From assembly GCF_000878195.1 (NCBI RefSeq), contig NZ_JXST01000012.1, positions 1 through 64,000 on the forward strand: DNA of 64,000 nucleotides, written 5' to 3'. The stretch's first letter is position 1; each line of letters begins with the position of its first letter. The position numbers were made by a program, and so were the translations under genes. Shown one piece after another: positions 18,403-26,689 of this stretch. The DNA comes from Mycolicibacterium llatzerense (GTDB lineage Bacteria; Actinomycetota; Actinomycetes; Mycobacteriales; Mycobacteriaceae). Below the pieces are notes generated by a model. The model did not search any database and had not been told where the DNA came from. It worked only from the letters and a program-made list of their open reading frames with translations.

Positions 18403-19509
18403 TCAAGCGAAGCCGAGCCAGCCGGGTAGTGCGCGTTCGCGCGAGTCGCAGAGGACCGCCGGGGTGTCGCAGGAGCCGCGCGGGGTGCCGGACCCGGCCC
18501 AGCGGCCTCCGGTGTCGCGCCGCAGCACGATGGCCGACGAGCCGCCGCCGTCCAGGAGGATGGCGGTGTCGCTGCCGAGTGCCCGGAACAGATCCTGGAT
18601 CTGGTCGGGGGTGTAGCTGCCGCCCTGGAAGATGTACATCTCGTCGCGGCTCCGCACGTAGGCGAGTGCCGTGCGGGCGGCGCTGGGGCCACCGTCGTTC
18701 AATTGGCTGGTGTCGCCGGGGGCCAGCAGGCCGATGCCGCTGACCGCGACGAACCGGGCACCTTGATTCACCAGATTGTTGATCGCTCCGGTCGCGGCGT
18801 TGAAATCGCTTGTGCTGCTGGGAGTTATCACGTATGGCGCGCCGTCGGACGGGATGATCATGGTGCTCAGCGCGGTCCAGACCTCGTTGCCGCCGGACAG
18901 GCCCTGCTTGCCCGCATAGGGGATGGTGCCGGTGACCGCGGCGTTGGCGCGGCCCTGGCCGCGGGTGTTGTCGACGTAGGCGCCCAGCGGCGAGCTGCAT
19001 CCCGTGGAGGTCCACGACCCGCCCTGCTGGCCGCGGATGTCGAAGAAGTTGGCGTTCACCGCGATGGTGGGCCGGCCCAGCGCCTGCCAGGCTTCCAGCG
19101 GCGTGAAGATCTCGGAGGCCTGAAACAGTCCTTCGCCGGTGCGGGCGCGGGGATCGCGCTCGCAGCGGGACTGGATGCCGCGGTGGGAGTCGACGAGTAG
19201 CCGCGGGTTCATGCGTTGGGACGCCGCTTTGATGACGGTCAGGTGCCCGCCGTTGCCCGATTCGTACCAGTTGCCCGCGGCGTTGAGCAGTGGTGCGGGG
19301 TGATCGCCGCCGAAGTTGTACACCAGGAAGCTGCCGCGGTAGTTGGTGATGGCGTTGACCAGCAGAGCGCGGCCGTCGGCGGCGTGCGCCGCCGGTATTC
19401 CGATGGAGCCGACCAGGCCGGCGGTCAGGGGCAGAAGCACTGCGCGCCTGAGGATTTTCCGCGCGCGACGGAAGGTGTCGCGTCGGGGATTCGGCCCGCG
19501 AAACGACAT
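18403..19509 (-). CDS. Exported phosphodiester glycosidase family protein (NAGPA-like)
   Basis: The roughly 368-residue protein begins with a basic N-terminus and a signal peptide (LLPLTAGLVGSIGIPAAHA), then a domain with VNANFFDI, GCSSPLGAY, VAVSGIGLLA, and the C-terminal block ALGSDTAILLDGGGSSAIV typical of the NAGPA/phosphodiester glycosidase family, which hydrolyses sugar-1-phosphodiesters. A Cys-rich end (CDTPAVLCDSRE) could form a disulphide. ATG 19509 is chosen because GGAAGGG precedes it by 5 nt; an upstream start at 19536 lacks this. It is monocistronic, between the PE-PPE remnant and a pirin gene. Substrate in the envelope is unknown. Confidence 0.8.
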   Translation of the reverse strand: MSFRGPNPRRDTFRRARKILRRAVLLPLTAGLVGSIGIPAAHAADGRALLVNAITNYRGSFLVYNFGGDHPAPLLNAAGNWYESGNGGHLTVIKAASQRMNPRLLVDSHRGIQSRCERDPRARTGEGLFQASEIFTPLEAWQALGRPTIAVNANFFDIRGQQGGSWTSTGCSSPLGAYVDNTRGQGRANAAVTGTIPYAGKQGLSGGNEVWTALSTMIIPSDGAPYVITPSSTSDFNAATGAINNLVNQGARFVAVSGIGLLAPGDTSQLNDGGPSAARTALAYVRSRDEMYIFQGGSYTPDQIQDLFRALGSDTAILLDGGGSSAIVLRRDTGGRWAGSGTPRGSCDTPAVLCDSRERALPGWLGFA

Positions 19510-19630
19510 TGTGGCCCTTCCTCCGGTCCGATACAACGACCTTCAGCGTAGCCACAGCAAACACTCTGTCAACTTTGGTCACGCCCGCATCACGGGGCGA
19601 TGACGGTTGAATCACCTTGGTGGACAGGGT

Positions 19631-19671
19631 AATTGGCCCCGCCGCCGACCGGAGCCGGGGCGGGGCCGATT
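19631..19671 (-). terminator. Terminator downstream of the pirin gene
   Basis: AATTGGCCCCGCC (19631-19643) pairs with GGCGGGGCCGATT (19659-19671) with one wobble, giving a 13-bp stem and a 15-nt loop, 9 bp beyond the pirin stop on the minus strand. Confidence 0.6.
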
Positions 19672-19679
19672 GCGCTGGG

Positions 19680-20450
19680 CTATGAGCCGGACAGATCGGT
19701 GTGCATTTCCCACACCAGGATCTCGGCCGGCGTGGTGGCGGTGACGCGCTGCCCGCCCGACGCGGTGAGCCGCACCGCGTCACCTTCCTGCAGCGGCCCG
19801 GCGCCCTCGAGCGCGACCTCGCCACGTGCCACGAACAGGTGCAGGTACTTCGCCGACGGCAGTTCGACACTGTCGCCCGGCTCCAGTCGGGCGCCGTGCA
19901 GTGCGGCGTTGCGCTGGCCGATGGTGATGGCGGTGTCATTGGAGTGGCCGGGCATGCCGGAGGCGATGGTGACCAGCTTTCCGCGCAGCAGTTCGTCGTC
20001 GATCTCCAGCTGCTGGTAGCCGGGCGTCTTGCCGGACTCGTCGGGAACCACCCACATCTGGACGAAATGCACGGGTTCGCTGTGTGATTCGGCTCCGGTG
20101 AGGCGCCAGGAGTCGTTCTTCTCCGAGTGCAGGATGCCGCGTCCGGCGGACATCCGTTGGGCCAGCCCGGGGTAGATGACCCCGGAGTTGCCGGTCGAGT
20201 CCTGGTGGACGAGCGACCCGCGCAGCACCCAGGTGACGATCTCCATGTCGCGGTGCGGATGGGTCTCGAACCCCGAGCCCGGGGCGACGCGGTCGTCGTT
20301 GTTCACCAACAGCAGGCCGTGGTGGGTGTTGTCGGGGTCGTAGTGGCCGCCGAAGGAGAACGAGTGCTTGGAATCCAGCCACGAGATGCAGGTGGCGTCG
20401 CGGTCGGCGGCGCGCCGGATATCAATGAGTTCGGTCGGGCTGTCCGTCAT
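19680..20450 (-). CDS. Pirin family protein (YhhW/Rv0181c-like)
   Basis: A bicupin of 256 residues. The N-terminal cupin shows the pirin metal motif HPHRDMEIVTW (about residue 60) and ILHSEKND (about residue 104), consistent with an iron-binding or quercetinase-type site. The C-terminal cupin (AALHGARLEPGDSVELPSAK onwards) is present in full. ATG 20450 has AGGGG 5-6 nt upstream. It is divergent from a MarR-type regulator, 67 bp away, which may control it. Physiological substrate unknown. Confidence 0.87.
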   Translation of the reverse strand: MTDSPTELIDIRRAADRDATCISWLDSKHSFSFGGHYDPDNTHHGLLLVNNDDRVAPGSGFETHPHRDMEIVTWVLRGSLVHQDSTGNSGVIYPGLAQRMSAGRGILHSEKNDSWRLTGAESHSEPVHFVQMWVVPDESGKTPGYQQLEIDDELLRGKLVTIASGMPGHSNDTAITIGQRNAALHGARLEPGDSVELPSAKYLHLFVARGEVALEGAGPLQEGDAVRLTASGGQRVTATTPAEILVWEMHTDLSGS

Positions 20451-20517
20451 TACGTCCCCTGTCGTTGTCGGTGAGCTTAGGTGTCGCTACTGGACGTCAC
20501 AACATAAATGATGTGTC

Positions 20518-20961
20518 ATGTATTTCATGTGGCTCACCGACGATCAGCAAGACCTCTGGCGTGGCTATCTGGCGATGAGCGGCCGTCTGCAGGCAGAGCT
20601 CAACCGGCAGTTGCAGCGCGATCACGGGTTGTCGCTGGCTGACTACGACGTGCTGGTCGCGCTCAGCGAGCTACCCGACTGCCGGATGGGTGAGCTCGGT
20701 GCCCATCTGGGGTGGGAGCAGAGCCGGGTGTCCCACCAGCTGACGCGCATGCGGTCCCGCGGTCTGATCGAGCGATCCGGGTCCGCGGATGACCGGCGCG
20801 CTGCCGTCGTCACCCTCACCGCGGGCGGGCGGGACGCGCTCGAGGCTGCTGCGCCAGGGCACGCCGAGTTGGTGCGCTCGGTGGTGTTCGACAGCATGAG
20901 CCGAACGCAGGCGGATGCGTTGCGGCGGTGGACCGCGACGGTCCTGGCGCGATTGGGCTGA
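20518..20961 (+). CDS. MarR family transcriptional regulator
   Basis: A 147-residue winged-helix protein with the MarR pattern LSLADYDVLVALSELPD, the recognition helix region GWEQSRVSHQLTRMRSRGLIER, and the wing DDRRAAVVTLTAGGRDAL. Such proteins bind as dimers to palindromes near their own promoter. Two ATGs (20518, 20527) are in frame; the intergenic region contains an ATGA-TGTG-TCAT inverted repeat at 20508-20519 that overlaps the first one. Likely targets are itself and the divergent pirin gene. Confidence 0.85.
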   Translation: MYFMWLTDDQQDLWRGYLAMSGRLQAELNRQLQRDHGLSLADYDVLVALSELPDCRMGELGAHLGWEQSRVSHQLTRMRSRGLIERSGSADDRRAAVVTLTAGGRDALEAAAPGHAELVRSVVFDSMSRTQADALRRWTATVLARLG

Positions 20962-21030
20962 ACGGACCCTGTGAGTCGGAGTGAATTCGCGGCTACAGTA
21001 GGGACCGTGGGGTTTGCGGGGAGGATTCAC

Positions 21031-21411
21031 GTGAAACATTCAGTCGCTGCCGTTGTGGTGGGGGGCGCGCTGATGGCCGGGCTGGTGGCATTGCCGGCGC
21101 CCCAGGCGCATGCGGAACGCTGTGTGCCGGTGGATGGCACGCCGATGGTGCTCAAGCGGGAAAAGAGCTTCGGCATCGGCAAGGACCTTCAGCTCCTCAG
21201 GACCTACACGTATACCGATGGCATGGTGAACTGGACCATCGAGCAGGACGGTGGCGTGAAGTACAACACCGGTTTTGGTTTCGGCGCGCGAATCAACGCG
21301 GTCTACATCCCCGAACTGGATTCGAGTGGATCTGTCCCGGGCAACCCCGGCGAATACGTGAACATCGATAGTTGGCACTTCCACGAGCGGGTCTTGATCT
21401 GCCCCCAGTAG
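21031..21411 (+). CDS. Small exported protein of unknown function
   Basis: A 126-residue product beginning MKHSVAAVVVGGALMAGLVALPAPQAHA with a clear signal peptide and predicted cleavage after AHA. The mature part has two cysteines (ERCVPVDG near the start and LICPQ at the end) that could pair, and a beta-rich, Thr/Tyr/Gly composition. GTG 21031 is chosen because GGGGAGG lies 6 nt upstream; the frame is open back to 20971 but that would remove the signal peptide from the terminus. I do not recognise the family. Confidence 0.72.
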   Translation: MKHSVAAVVVGGALMAGLVALPAPQAHAERCVPVDGTPMVLKREKSFGIGKDLQLLRTYTYTDGMVNWTIEQDGGVKYNTGFGFGARINAVYIPELDSSGSVPGNPGEYVNIDSWHFHERVLICPQ

Positions 21412-21555
21412 TCCCCGCCGGCCGCCGGCACGTTTGCTGACCCGGTGGCACCGAATATCGACATATGACACAACCGTCAATTCTGCGGAAATTGCTGTTC
21501 CGCCGGTGTTAGCGTCCTGTCGTCGCAGTCAATATTGCGGGACGGGGCGGGGCAC

Positions 21556-24500
21556 ATGGGCGGCAGTCATCGCGAACTCGACGTACGCGGACCACGTTTG
21601 GCACTACTGGGCCTAGCAGCGGCGACGGCTACGGCCTCCGCTGTCGTCGCGCCGGCTCCCACGCCCACGGCGTTGCTGGCACAGAGCCAGCAAGCGGTGA
21701 ACCTGACGGCGGCCACCACGCCCTACCAGGCGTTCCAGCACACCGTCGACGCTGTCCTGCCGGCGCTGGTCAACCAGTTCGGCCGGCCGCCAACCGTCAC
21801 CTTGCAGACGCTGCTGGCGCAGATCCCGCCGAGCCTGCTGACCGACGTCCTCAACGCCAACGTCGGCAACATCAACGTGCCGTCGCTGCTGAATCTGCTG
21901 AGCCCCGACCTGGTCTCCGGCCTGACCTCGCAAGTGGGCTCCGGGACGACGTCGCAGCTGAGCTCGGCGATCAGCGCGGCTGTCAGCTCCGCGCTGACCA
22001 GCGCCCTGTCGGGCCTGACGGGCACGAGCTTCCTGAGCACGTTGCAGACGGGACTGGTGAGCGCACTGGTCGCGCCCTTGCAAACCATGCTGGGCGGGCT
22101 CTCCATCACGGTGCCCGTCCTCGGGATACCGCTGAACCTCTCGGGTCTGGTCAACGTCTCCGGCCTCGCCACCACGGTGGCGAACCTCGTCGCCACCGAC
22201 CTGATCGGTCAGTTGACCACCGGCATCACCAGCGGTCTGACCGGCAGCCTGTCCGGCAGCGCGCTCACCAACGGTCTCGGCGGCACCCTCGCCGGCGCGC
22301 TCAGTGGCATCGTCGCCGGCAATCTCGGTGATCTGGTGAATCCGCTGCTGCAGGCCGCCGGCTTCGAGGACGCCGCGGGCAACATCGGCGTCGGCTCGCT
22401 GCTGAACCTGGCCGGGCTGAACCTCGGCAGCCTCGTCGAGAGCGATGCGATCTCCGTGACCACCGCCGGCCCGGCCTTCACCCTGGCCAGATTGCTGGGC
22501 GTCGACCTCGGCTGGACGCCCGGCACCGAGACGGCCATCGCCGACCGCGTCAACAACACGGCGTACCTCACCCTCGGCACCGACACCCTGAAGAACGCGC
22601 TCGCGACGAACCTGACCAACGCGCTGGGCACCGGCGCGCTGGCGACCAGCCTGACGCCCATCCTGACGAGCGCGCTCACCAGCACCCTGACCAATTCGCT
22701 CACCACCTCGCTGACGACCGCCCTGACCAGCGCCCTGACCAGCACCGTGGACGGCACCGTTGGCAGCACCAGCACGCTGACCTCTGCGTTGACCACTGCC
22801 ATCAGCACGGCCGTCGGCGACCTGGGGCTGAGTTACCTCCCGCTGGTGGGTAGCGCGATCGACCTGACGGGCACGGTCGTGAATGCGCTCAATCCCCTCA
22901 TCGGAGGCCTCGTCACGGGCCTGACCAGCGGGACGAGCATCAGCACGCTGGTGAACGCCACGGTGTCCAGCACCGTCACGAGCGTGGTCGGCAGCGTCGT
23001 CACCGGTGCCACCAGCGGGCTGTCGGGCACCGTGTCCAGCGCGCTGACGGGTGTGCTGAGCAGTGCCGTGCTCGGCGTCGTCAATGCGATCCCGTCGATC
23101 GACGTCGGGTCGGTGCGGATCCCGATCGTGGTGGGTACCGGCCTGGGCGCGTTCTCGGCCGGTGCGGCGTACCGGGATGTGCTGGCCAAGCTGTCGTCGC
23201 AGCCGGGCGGGCTCCACTACTCGGGTGCCACGTCGATCGCCGGCAGCCTGACGCTGTTGCCGGAGATTCTGCTCAACAACGCGGGCCGTGCGAATGGTGG
23301 TGTGCTGGCACGGTTCTCGTCGGTGTTGCGGTTGTTGGGCATCAATGCCGTCACCCCGGACGTGGCGATCACCAGTAGCGGCGGAACGGCAGTGGGCAGC
23401 ACCGGCCTGGCGCTCGGCGGCGCGAACCTCGTTCCGGTGAAGGTCGACGCGACCGTCGAGTACCAGCCGCTGTCGGACTTCGCCGCCTGGGCGAATCCGG
23501 TGACACTGATGAACAACCTGGCCGCGGGGCTGCTGCCGACGTACATCCTGCGCGGCGTCGACCAGGCGACCACGGCCGGCCAGCTGATCACGCAGCTGGA
23601 GTCGATGGTCACCACTCTGCAGAACGGTGGCCAGACCAACACCAACATCTACCTGACGGCCGCGGCGAACCACCTGCCGCTGCTGGAGCCCGTCTACCTC
23701 GCGGGTGACGCGATGAACCTCATGGGCCTGACGCCCGTCGGGAACGCCGCCTACCGGTTGGGCAATGCGCTGTCGCCGGTCCTGACCAGTCTGGTGAACC
23801 TGGGGTACTCGGACGCGTACTGGGATCCAGCGTCGGGCCAGTACCTGCGCACCCTGAGCACCGCAGCCACGCCGGTGCAGTTCGGCACCCTGCCGAACAT
23901 CGACTGGTCGAAGGTGGGACCGCGCCTGTTCACGTCACTGGTCACTGGATTCGAGCACGCGTTCACCGGCCCGGTGTCGATGCCCAACGCCATCTCGCAG
24001 GCGATCTCGCTGATCGGCAAGGGCGGAAACCTGCTGAGTCTGGGTGCGCTGCCGTCCACCACCGCAGCGGTCAAGGCGCCGACTGCGCTGCCGACGGCGG
24101 CCACTGCGCCGACCGCGACGGCCAACAAGTCGAAGACGCCGACGGCCATCGCGGCCGTGCCGACCGCTGCGGAGACGGGGAAGCAGACGACGACCACGAC
24201 GGCTACTGAGACCACGCCGTCGGCCGCCACCGAGTCACCGGCACCGAAGAACCAAGAACCGGCCAAACCCAAGCACGCCGCCGACGACGCGGACGCCGGA
24301 GCAGCCGGGGTCGCCGGGGCATCGAAGGACGGTGCCGCGTCGGACAACGGCAAGCCCACCGCCGCGGGCAAGGACAAAGGCAAGGGTGAGCGCAAAGCGG
24401 GCAAGCCCAAGGGCGCCAAGTCCCCGAAGCCGAAAGACAATGCCGCGAGCGCGGATTCGTCAGCTGCTGCGGCAGATGGTGACAGCTCCGGAACGGGCCG

Positions 24501-24573
24501 GCACCGGGCCCCGTCGTCGACCGGCGGCAAACACCGTGCCCCGGAATCAGGCAGCGGCAAGCACGCTGCCTGA
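21556..24573 (+). CDS. Exported PE-PPE-domain-like protein with LTS repeats and basic tail, paralogue 2
   Basis: This 1005-residue protein is a paralogue of the 15300 gene. It shares DLGWTPGT-AIA (about 318), GLGAFSAGAAYRDVLAKLS (about 530), LNNAGRANGGVLARF (about 574), VEYQPLSDFAAW (about 635), LPLLEPVYLAGD (about 703) and SLVNLGYSD (about 748). The PE-PPE nucleophile is again Gly (GTGLGA, Gly529). Between about residues 340 and 510 it carries long runs of Leu-Thr-Ser repeats absent from paralogue 1. The tail from about 835 is Ala/Thr- then Lys-rich and ends in GKHRAPESGSGKHAA. A GGGGCGGGG stretch precedes ATG 21556; a TAGCGT box at 21510 is a possible -10. Function unknown. Confidence 0.7.
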   Translation: MGGSHRELDVRGPRLALLGLAAATATASAVVAPAPTPTALLAQSQQAVNLTAATTPYQAFQHTVDAVLPALVNQFGRPPTVTLQTLLAQIPPSLLTDVLNANVGNINVPSLLNLLSPDLVSGLTSQVGSGTTSQLSSAISAAVSSALTSALSGLTGTSFLSTLQTGLVSALVAPLQTMLGGLSITVPVLGIPLNLSGLVNVSGLATTVANLVATDLIGQLTTGITSGLTGSLSGSALTNGLGGTLAGALSGIVAGNLGDLVNPLLQAAGFEDAAGNIGVGSLLNLAGLNLGSLVESDAISVTTAGPAFTLARLLGVDLGWTPGTETAIADRVNNTAYLTLGTDTLKNALATNLTNALGTGALATSLTPILTSALTSTLTNSLTTSLTTALTSALTSTVDGTVGSTSTLTSALTTAISTAVGDLGLSYLPLVGSAIDLTGTVVNALNPLIGGLVTGLTSGTSISTLVNATVSSTVTSVVGSVVTGATSGLSGTVSSALTGVLSSAVLGVVNAIPSIDVGSVRIPIVVGTGLGAFSAGAAYRDVLAKLSSQPGGLHYSGATSIAGSLTLLPEILLNNAGRANGGVLARFSSVLRLLGINAVTPDVAITSSGGTAVGSTGLALGGANLVPVKVDATVEYQPLSDFAAWANPVTLMNNLAAGLLPTYILRGVDQATTAGQLITQLESMVTTLQNGGQTNTNIYLTAAANHLPLLEPVYLAGDAMNLMGLTPVGNAAYRLGNALSPVLTSLVNLGYSDAYWDPASGQYLRTLSTAATPVQFGTLPNIDWSKVGPRLFTSLVTGFEHAFTGPVSMPNAISQAISLIGKGGNLLSLGALPSTTAAVKAPTALPTAATAPTATANKSKTPTAIAAVPTAAETGKQTTTTTATETTPSAATESPAPKNQEPAKPKHAADDADAGAAGVAGASKDGAASDNGKPTAAGKDKGKGERKAGKPKGAKSPKPKDNAASADSSAAAADGDSSGTGRHRAPSSTGGKHRAPESGSGKHAA

Positions 24574-24612
24574 GCATTGCCAGGTCCGTCCCGCTGAGTG
24601 GTTGGCCTCGCA

Positions 24613-24618
24613 TACGCT
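24613..24618 (+). promoter_or_regulatory. -10 box of a probable leaderless SDR transcript
   Basis: TACGCT fits the mycobacterial TANNNT -10 and ends 6 nt before GTG 24625; no ribosome site is present, so transcription probably starts at the start codon. Confidence 0.55.
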
Positions 24619-24624
24619 GTCGGC

Positions 24625-25401
24625 GTGGATATCAATGGAGCTAGCGCGGTCGTCACCGGCGGCGCGTCAGGAATCGGTGCGGCTGTTGCCCGTCAGTTGG
24701 CCGCCAAGGGTGCCCGGGTCGTCATTGCCGACCTGCAGGCCGAAAAGGGCGAGGCGCTCGCCAAGGAGATCGGCGGCGTCTTCGTCACCGTCGACGTCAC
24801 CAACACCGAGCAGATCATCGACGCGGTCAAGACCGCCGCTGACCTCGGCCCGCTGCGCGCCCTGGTGAACTCGGCCGGTGTCGGCTGGGCCCAGCGCACC
24901 ATCGGCAAGGACGGCGAGTTCGAGTCGGCGCACAACCTGGACCTGTACAAGAAGGTCCTCGACATCAACCTCGTCGGCACCTTCGACTGCATCCGCATCG
25001 CCGCCACCCAGATGAGCAAGAACGACTTCACCGAGGCCGGTGAGCGTGGCGCCATCGTCAACATGACCAGCGTCGCGGCGTTCGACGGCCAGATCGGCCA
25101 GGCTGCGTACTCGTCGTCCAAGGGTGGCGTCGTGGGCCTGACCCTGCCGGTCGCGCGCGACCTGTCGGCAGTCGGCATCCGCGTCAACACCGTGGCTCCC
25201 GGCCTGATCGACACCCCGATCTACGGGGAAGGAGAGGCCTCCGAAGCGTTTAAAGCCAAGCTCGGCGAGTCCGTGCTGTTCCCGCACCGCCTGGGCAAGC
25301 CCGAGGAACTGGCTTCCATGGTCGTCGAGCTGCTGACCAACTCGTACATGAACGCCGAGGTCGTCCGCGTCGACGGCGGCATCCGGATGCCTCCGAAGTA
25401 G
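24625..25401 (+). CDS. Short-chain dehydrogenase/reductase (3-hydroxyacyl-CoA dehydrogenase type 2-like)
   Basis: A 258-residue classical SDR: the NAD(P)-binding motif TGGASGIG near residue 11, an acidic residue after the second strand (IADLQ) suggesting NAD preference, NSAG, the catalytic Ser in NMTSVAAF, and YSSSKGG with the Tyr-x3-Lys pair. The C-terminus VVRVDGGIRMPPK closes the fold. The family includes 3-hydroxyacyl-CoA and 17-beta-hydroxysteroid dehydrogenases, so a role in fatty-acid or sterol side-chain oxidation is likely. Start GTG 24625 follows a leaderless-type -10 box. It stands alone and is followed by a terminator. Confidence 0.88.
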   Translation: MDINGASAVVTGGASGIGAAVARQLAAKGARVVIADLQAEKGEALAKEIGGVFVTVDVTNTEQIIDAVKTAADLGPLRALVNSAGVGWAQRTIGKDGEFESAHNLDLYKKVLDINLVGTFDCIRIAATQMSKNDFTEAGERGAIVNMTSVAAFDGQIGQAAYSSSKGGVVGLTLPVARDLSAVGIRVNTVAPGLIDTPIYGEGEASEAFKAKLGESVLFPHRLGKPEELASMVVELLTNSYMNAEVVRVDGGIRMPPK

Positions 25402-25420
25402 TTTCTTCCCGGACCTTACG

Positions 25421-25458
25421 AAAACCCCCAATCTCCAACGTGATTGGGGGTTTTTGTT
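25421..25458 (+). terminator. Intrinsic terminator after the SDR gene
   Basis: AAAACCCCCAATC (25421-25433) pairs perfectly with GATTGGGGGTTTT (25442-25454) around an 8-nt loop and is followed by a T-rich run. It lies 19 bp after the stop codon. Confidence 0.88.
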
Positions 25459-25474
25459 TTGGGCGCAAGCGTCT

Positions 25475-25600
25475 CGAACGCAACCAGGTGGCGGAAAACC
25501 GGCGCAGAACGCGCCGTGCAGTCGCGTTCGACACGACAGTCGCGCGAGCCTGATCTGACGGCGGAAAGCCGCGCCGAAATTCGCCCTGTGGTCAGGCTCG
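25475..25600. repeat. Two tandem 56-bp palindromic elements (family C)
   Basis: Copies occupy 25475-25530 and 25545-25600, both exactly 56 bp. Both contain the core GGCGGAAA(A/G)CC at the same offset and both close with complementary ends, but with different bases: CGAACGC/GCGTTCG in the first and CGAGCCTGA/TCAGGCTCG in the second. This covariation points to a folded structure. They lie between the SDR terminator and the DUF4349 gene; otherwise the gap 25402-25694 shows only a TACGCT box at 25681. Confidence 0.6.
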
Positions 25601-25694
25601 GCGAAGTCGTTGCGCAGTGGCGGGGACCTGCGGGACGCGCTGGCTGCACATTCGCCACGGAAATCCTGTGAAACGCTGCGTACGCTGGGATGGC

Positions 25695-26618
25695 ATGACG
25701 CGCACGAGGTTCCGGCCGGTCGCTTTTCTCGCTCTGTTGATCGCCTCGCTGTGGCTCGTCGCCGGATGTGGCGGCAACGGTCGGCATGCCGATTCCAGCG
25801 CGCCGGCGACCGCACAACTCAAAGCCGGCGCCCCGGACGCGAGCGGCATCGCCAGCAAGGGCGGGGCCCCGGAAGCGCCTGCGCCGCCCGTCGATCAGGC
25901 TCGGGACGTCGTCAAGACCGCATCGTTGATCCTCGTCGCCGTGGACCCGGCGGCCGCGGCGGACAAGGCAACTGCGCTCGTCGACAAGGCGGGTGGACGC
26001 GTCGACGAGCGCTCCGACGACGCCGGGTCGACGTCCGGCCGGGCGAGCGTCCACCTGGTGCTGCGGGTCCCCGCGAACGGACTCGACGCCGCGCTGGCCT
26101 CACTCAAGGCGCTCGGGACCGTCCAGACGCTCGAGGTGAAGACCGACGACGTCACCGCACGGCGCGTCGACCTCGATGCTCGGATCACCGCCCTGAAGAC
26201 GTCGGTGGACCGGCTGCTGGCGATCATGCGTGACTCCAAGGATCCCGATGCGTTGATCAAGGCCGAGGATGCGCTGTCGTCGCGGCAGGCCGAGCTGCAG
26301 AGCCTGCAGGCACAGCGCGACACGCTCCGCGACCAGATCACCTACAGCTCCGTCGACGTCCAGATCACTGCCGAGCGTCAGGGCGGCCCCGCTCCGGTCC
26401 GCTATCACGGGTTCTTCGGACAGATCGAACATGGTTGGGATACGTTGTGGGCCTTCGGTTCTCACCTGGTCCTGGCCCTCGGGTTCCTGCTGCCGTGGCT
26501 GCTGCCACTCGCGGTTCTCGGCGGGGCCGTCTACGGGTTCGTCAGGTGGACCGGTTCGCGGCGCAACCGGCCCGCTCCGGAAGTTCCTGCCTCGCCAGCG
26601 AGCCCGCCGCAGGAATAG
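25695..26618 (+). CDS. DUF4349 family lipoprotein
   Basis: A 307-residue lipoprotein: signal peptide with lipobox LVAGC (Cys about residue 22), a domain with VKTASLILVAVDPAAAADKA and HLVLRVPANGLDAALASLKA that matches the DUF4349 pattern, a coiled-coil-like stretch around ALSSRQAELQSLQAQRDTLR, and a C-terminal membrane helix (LVLALGFLLPWLLPLAVLGG). The tail is short and basic. A TACGCT box lies 8 nt before ATG 25695. Function of the family is unknown; similar proteins in other phyla may sense or scaffold at membranes. Confidence 0.8.
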   Translation: MTRTRFRPVAFLALLIASLWLVAGCGGNGRHADSSAPATAQLKAGAPDASGIASKGGAPEAPAPPVDQARDVVKTASLILVAVDPAAAADKATALVDKAGGRVDERSDDAGSTSGRASVHLVLRVPANGLDAALASLKALGTVQTLEVKTDDVTARRVDLDARITALKTSVDRLLAIMRDSKDPDALIKAEDALSSRQAELQSLQAQRDTLRDQITYSSVDVQITAERQGGPAPVRYHGFFGQIEHGWDTLWAFGSHLVLALGFLLPWLLPLAVLGGAVYGFVRWTGSRRNRPAPEVPASPASPPQE

Positions 26619-26619
26619 C

Positions 26620-26681
26620 CGCGAGCAGACGCAAAACTGCCCCTTCTCCGAGGAAAAGGGGCAGTTTTACGTCTGCTCGCG
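26620..26681. repeat. 62-bp palindromic element, family A, between convergent genes
   Basis: A 26-bp stem (26620-26645 with 26656-26681) has a single C-A mismatch and a 10-nt loop. The outer arms read CGCGAGCAGACGCAAAACTG. It sits 1 bp after the DUF4349 stop and 8 bp before the alcohol dehydrogenase stop, so it should act as a bidirectional terminator. A second copy in inverted orientation is at 37397-37457. Confidence 0.8.
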
Positions 26682-26689
26682 AGAAGCAG

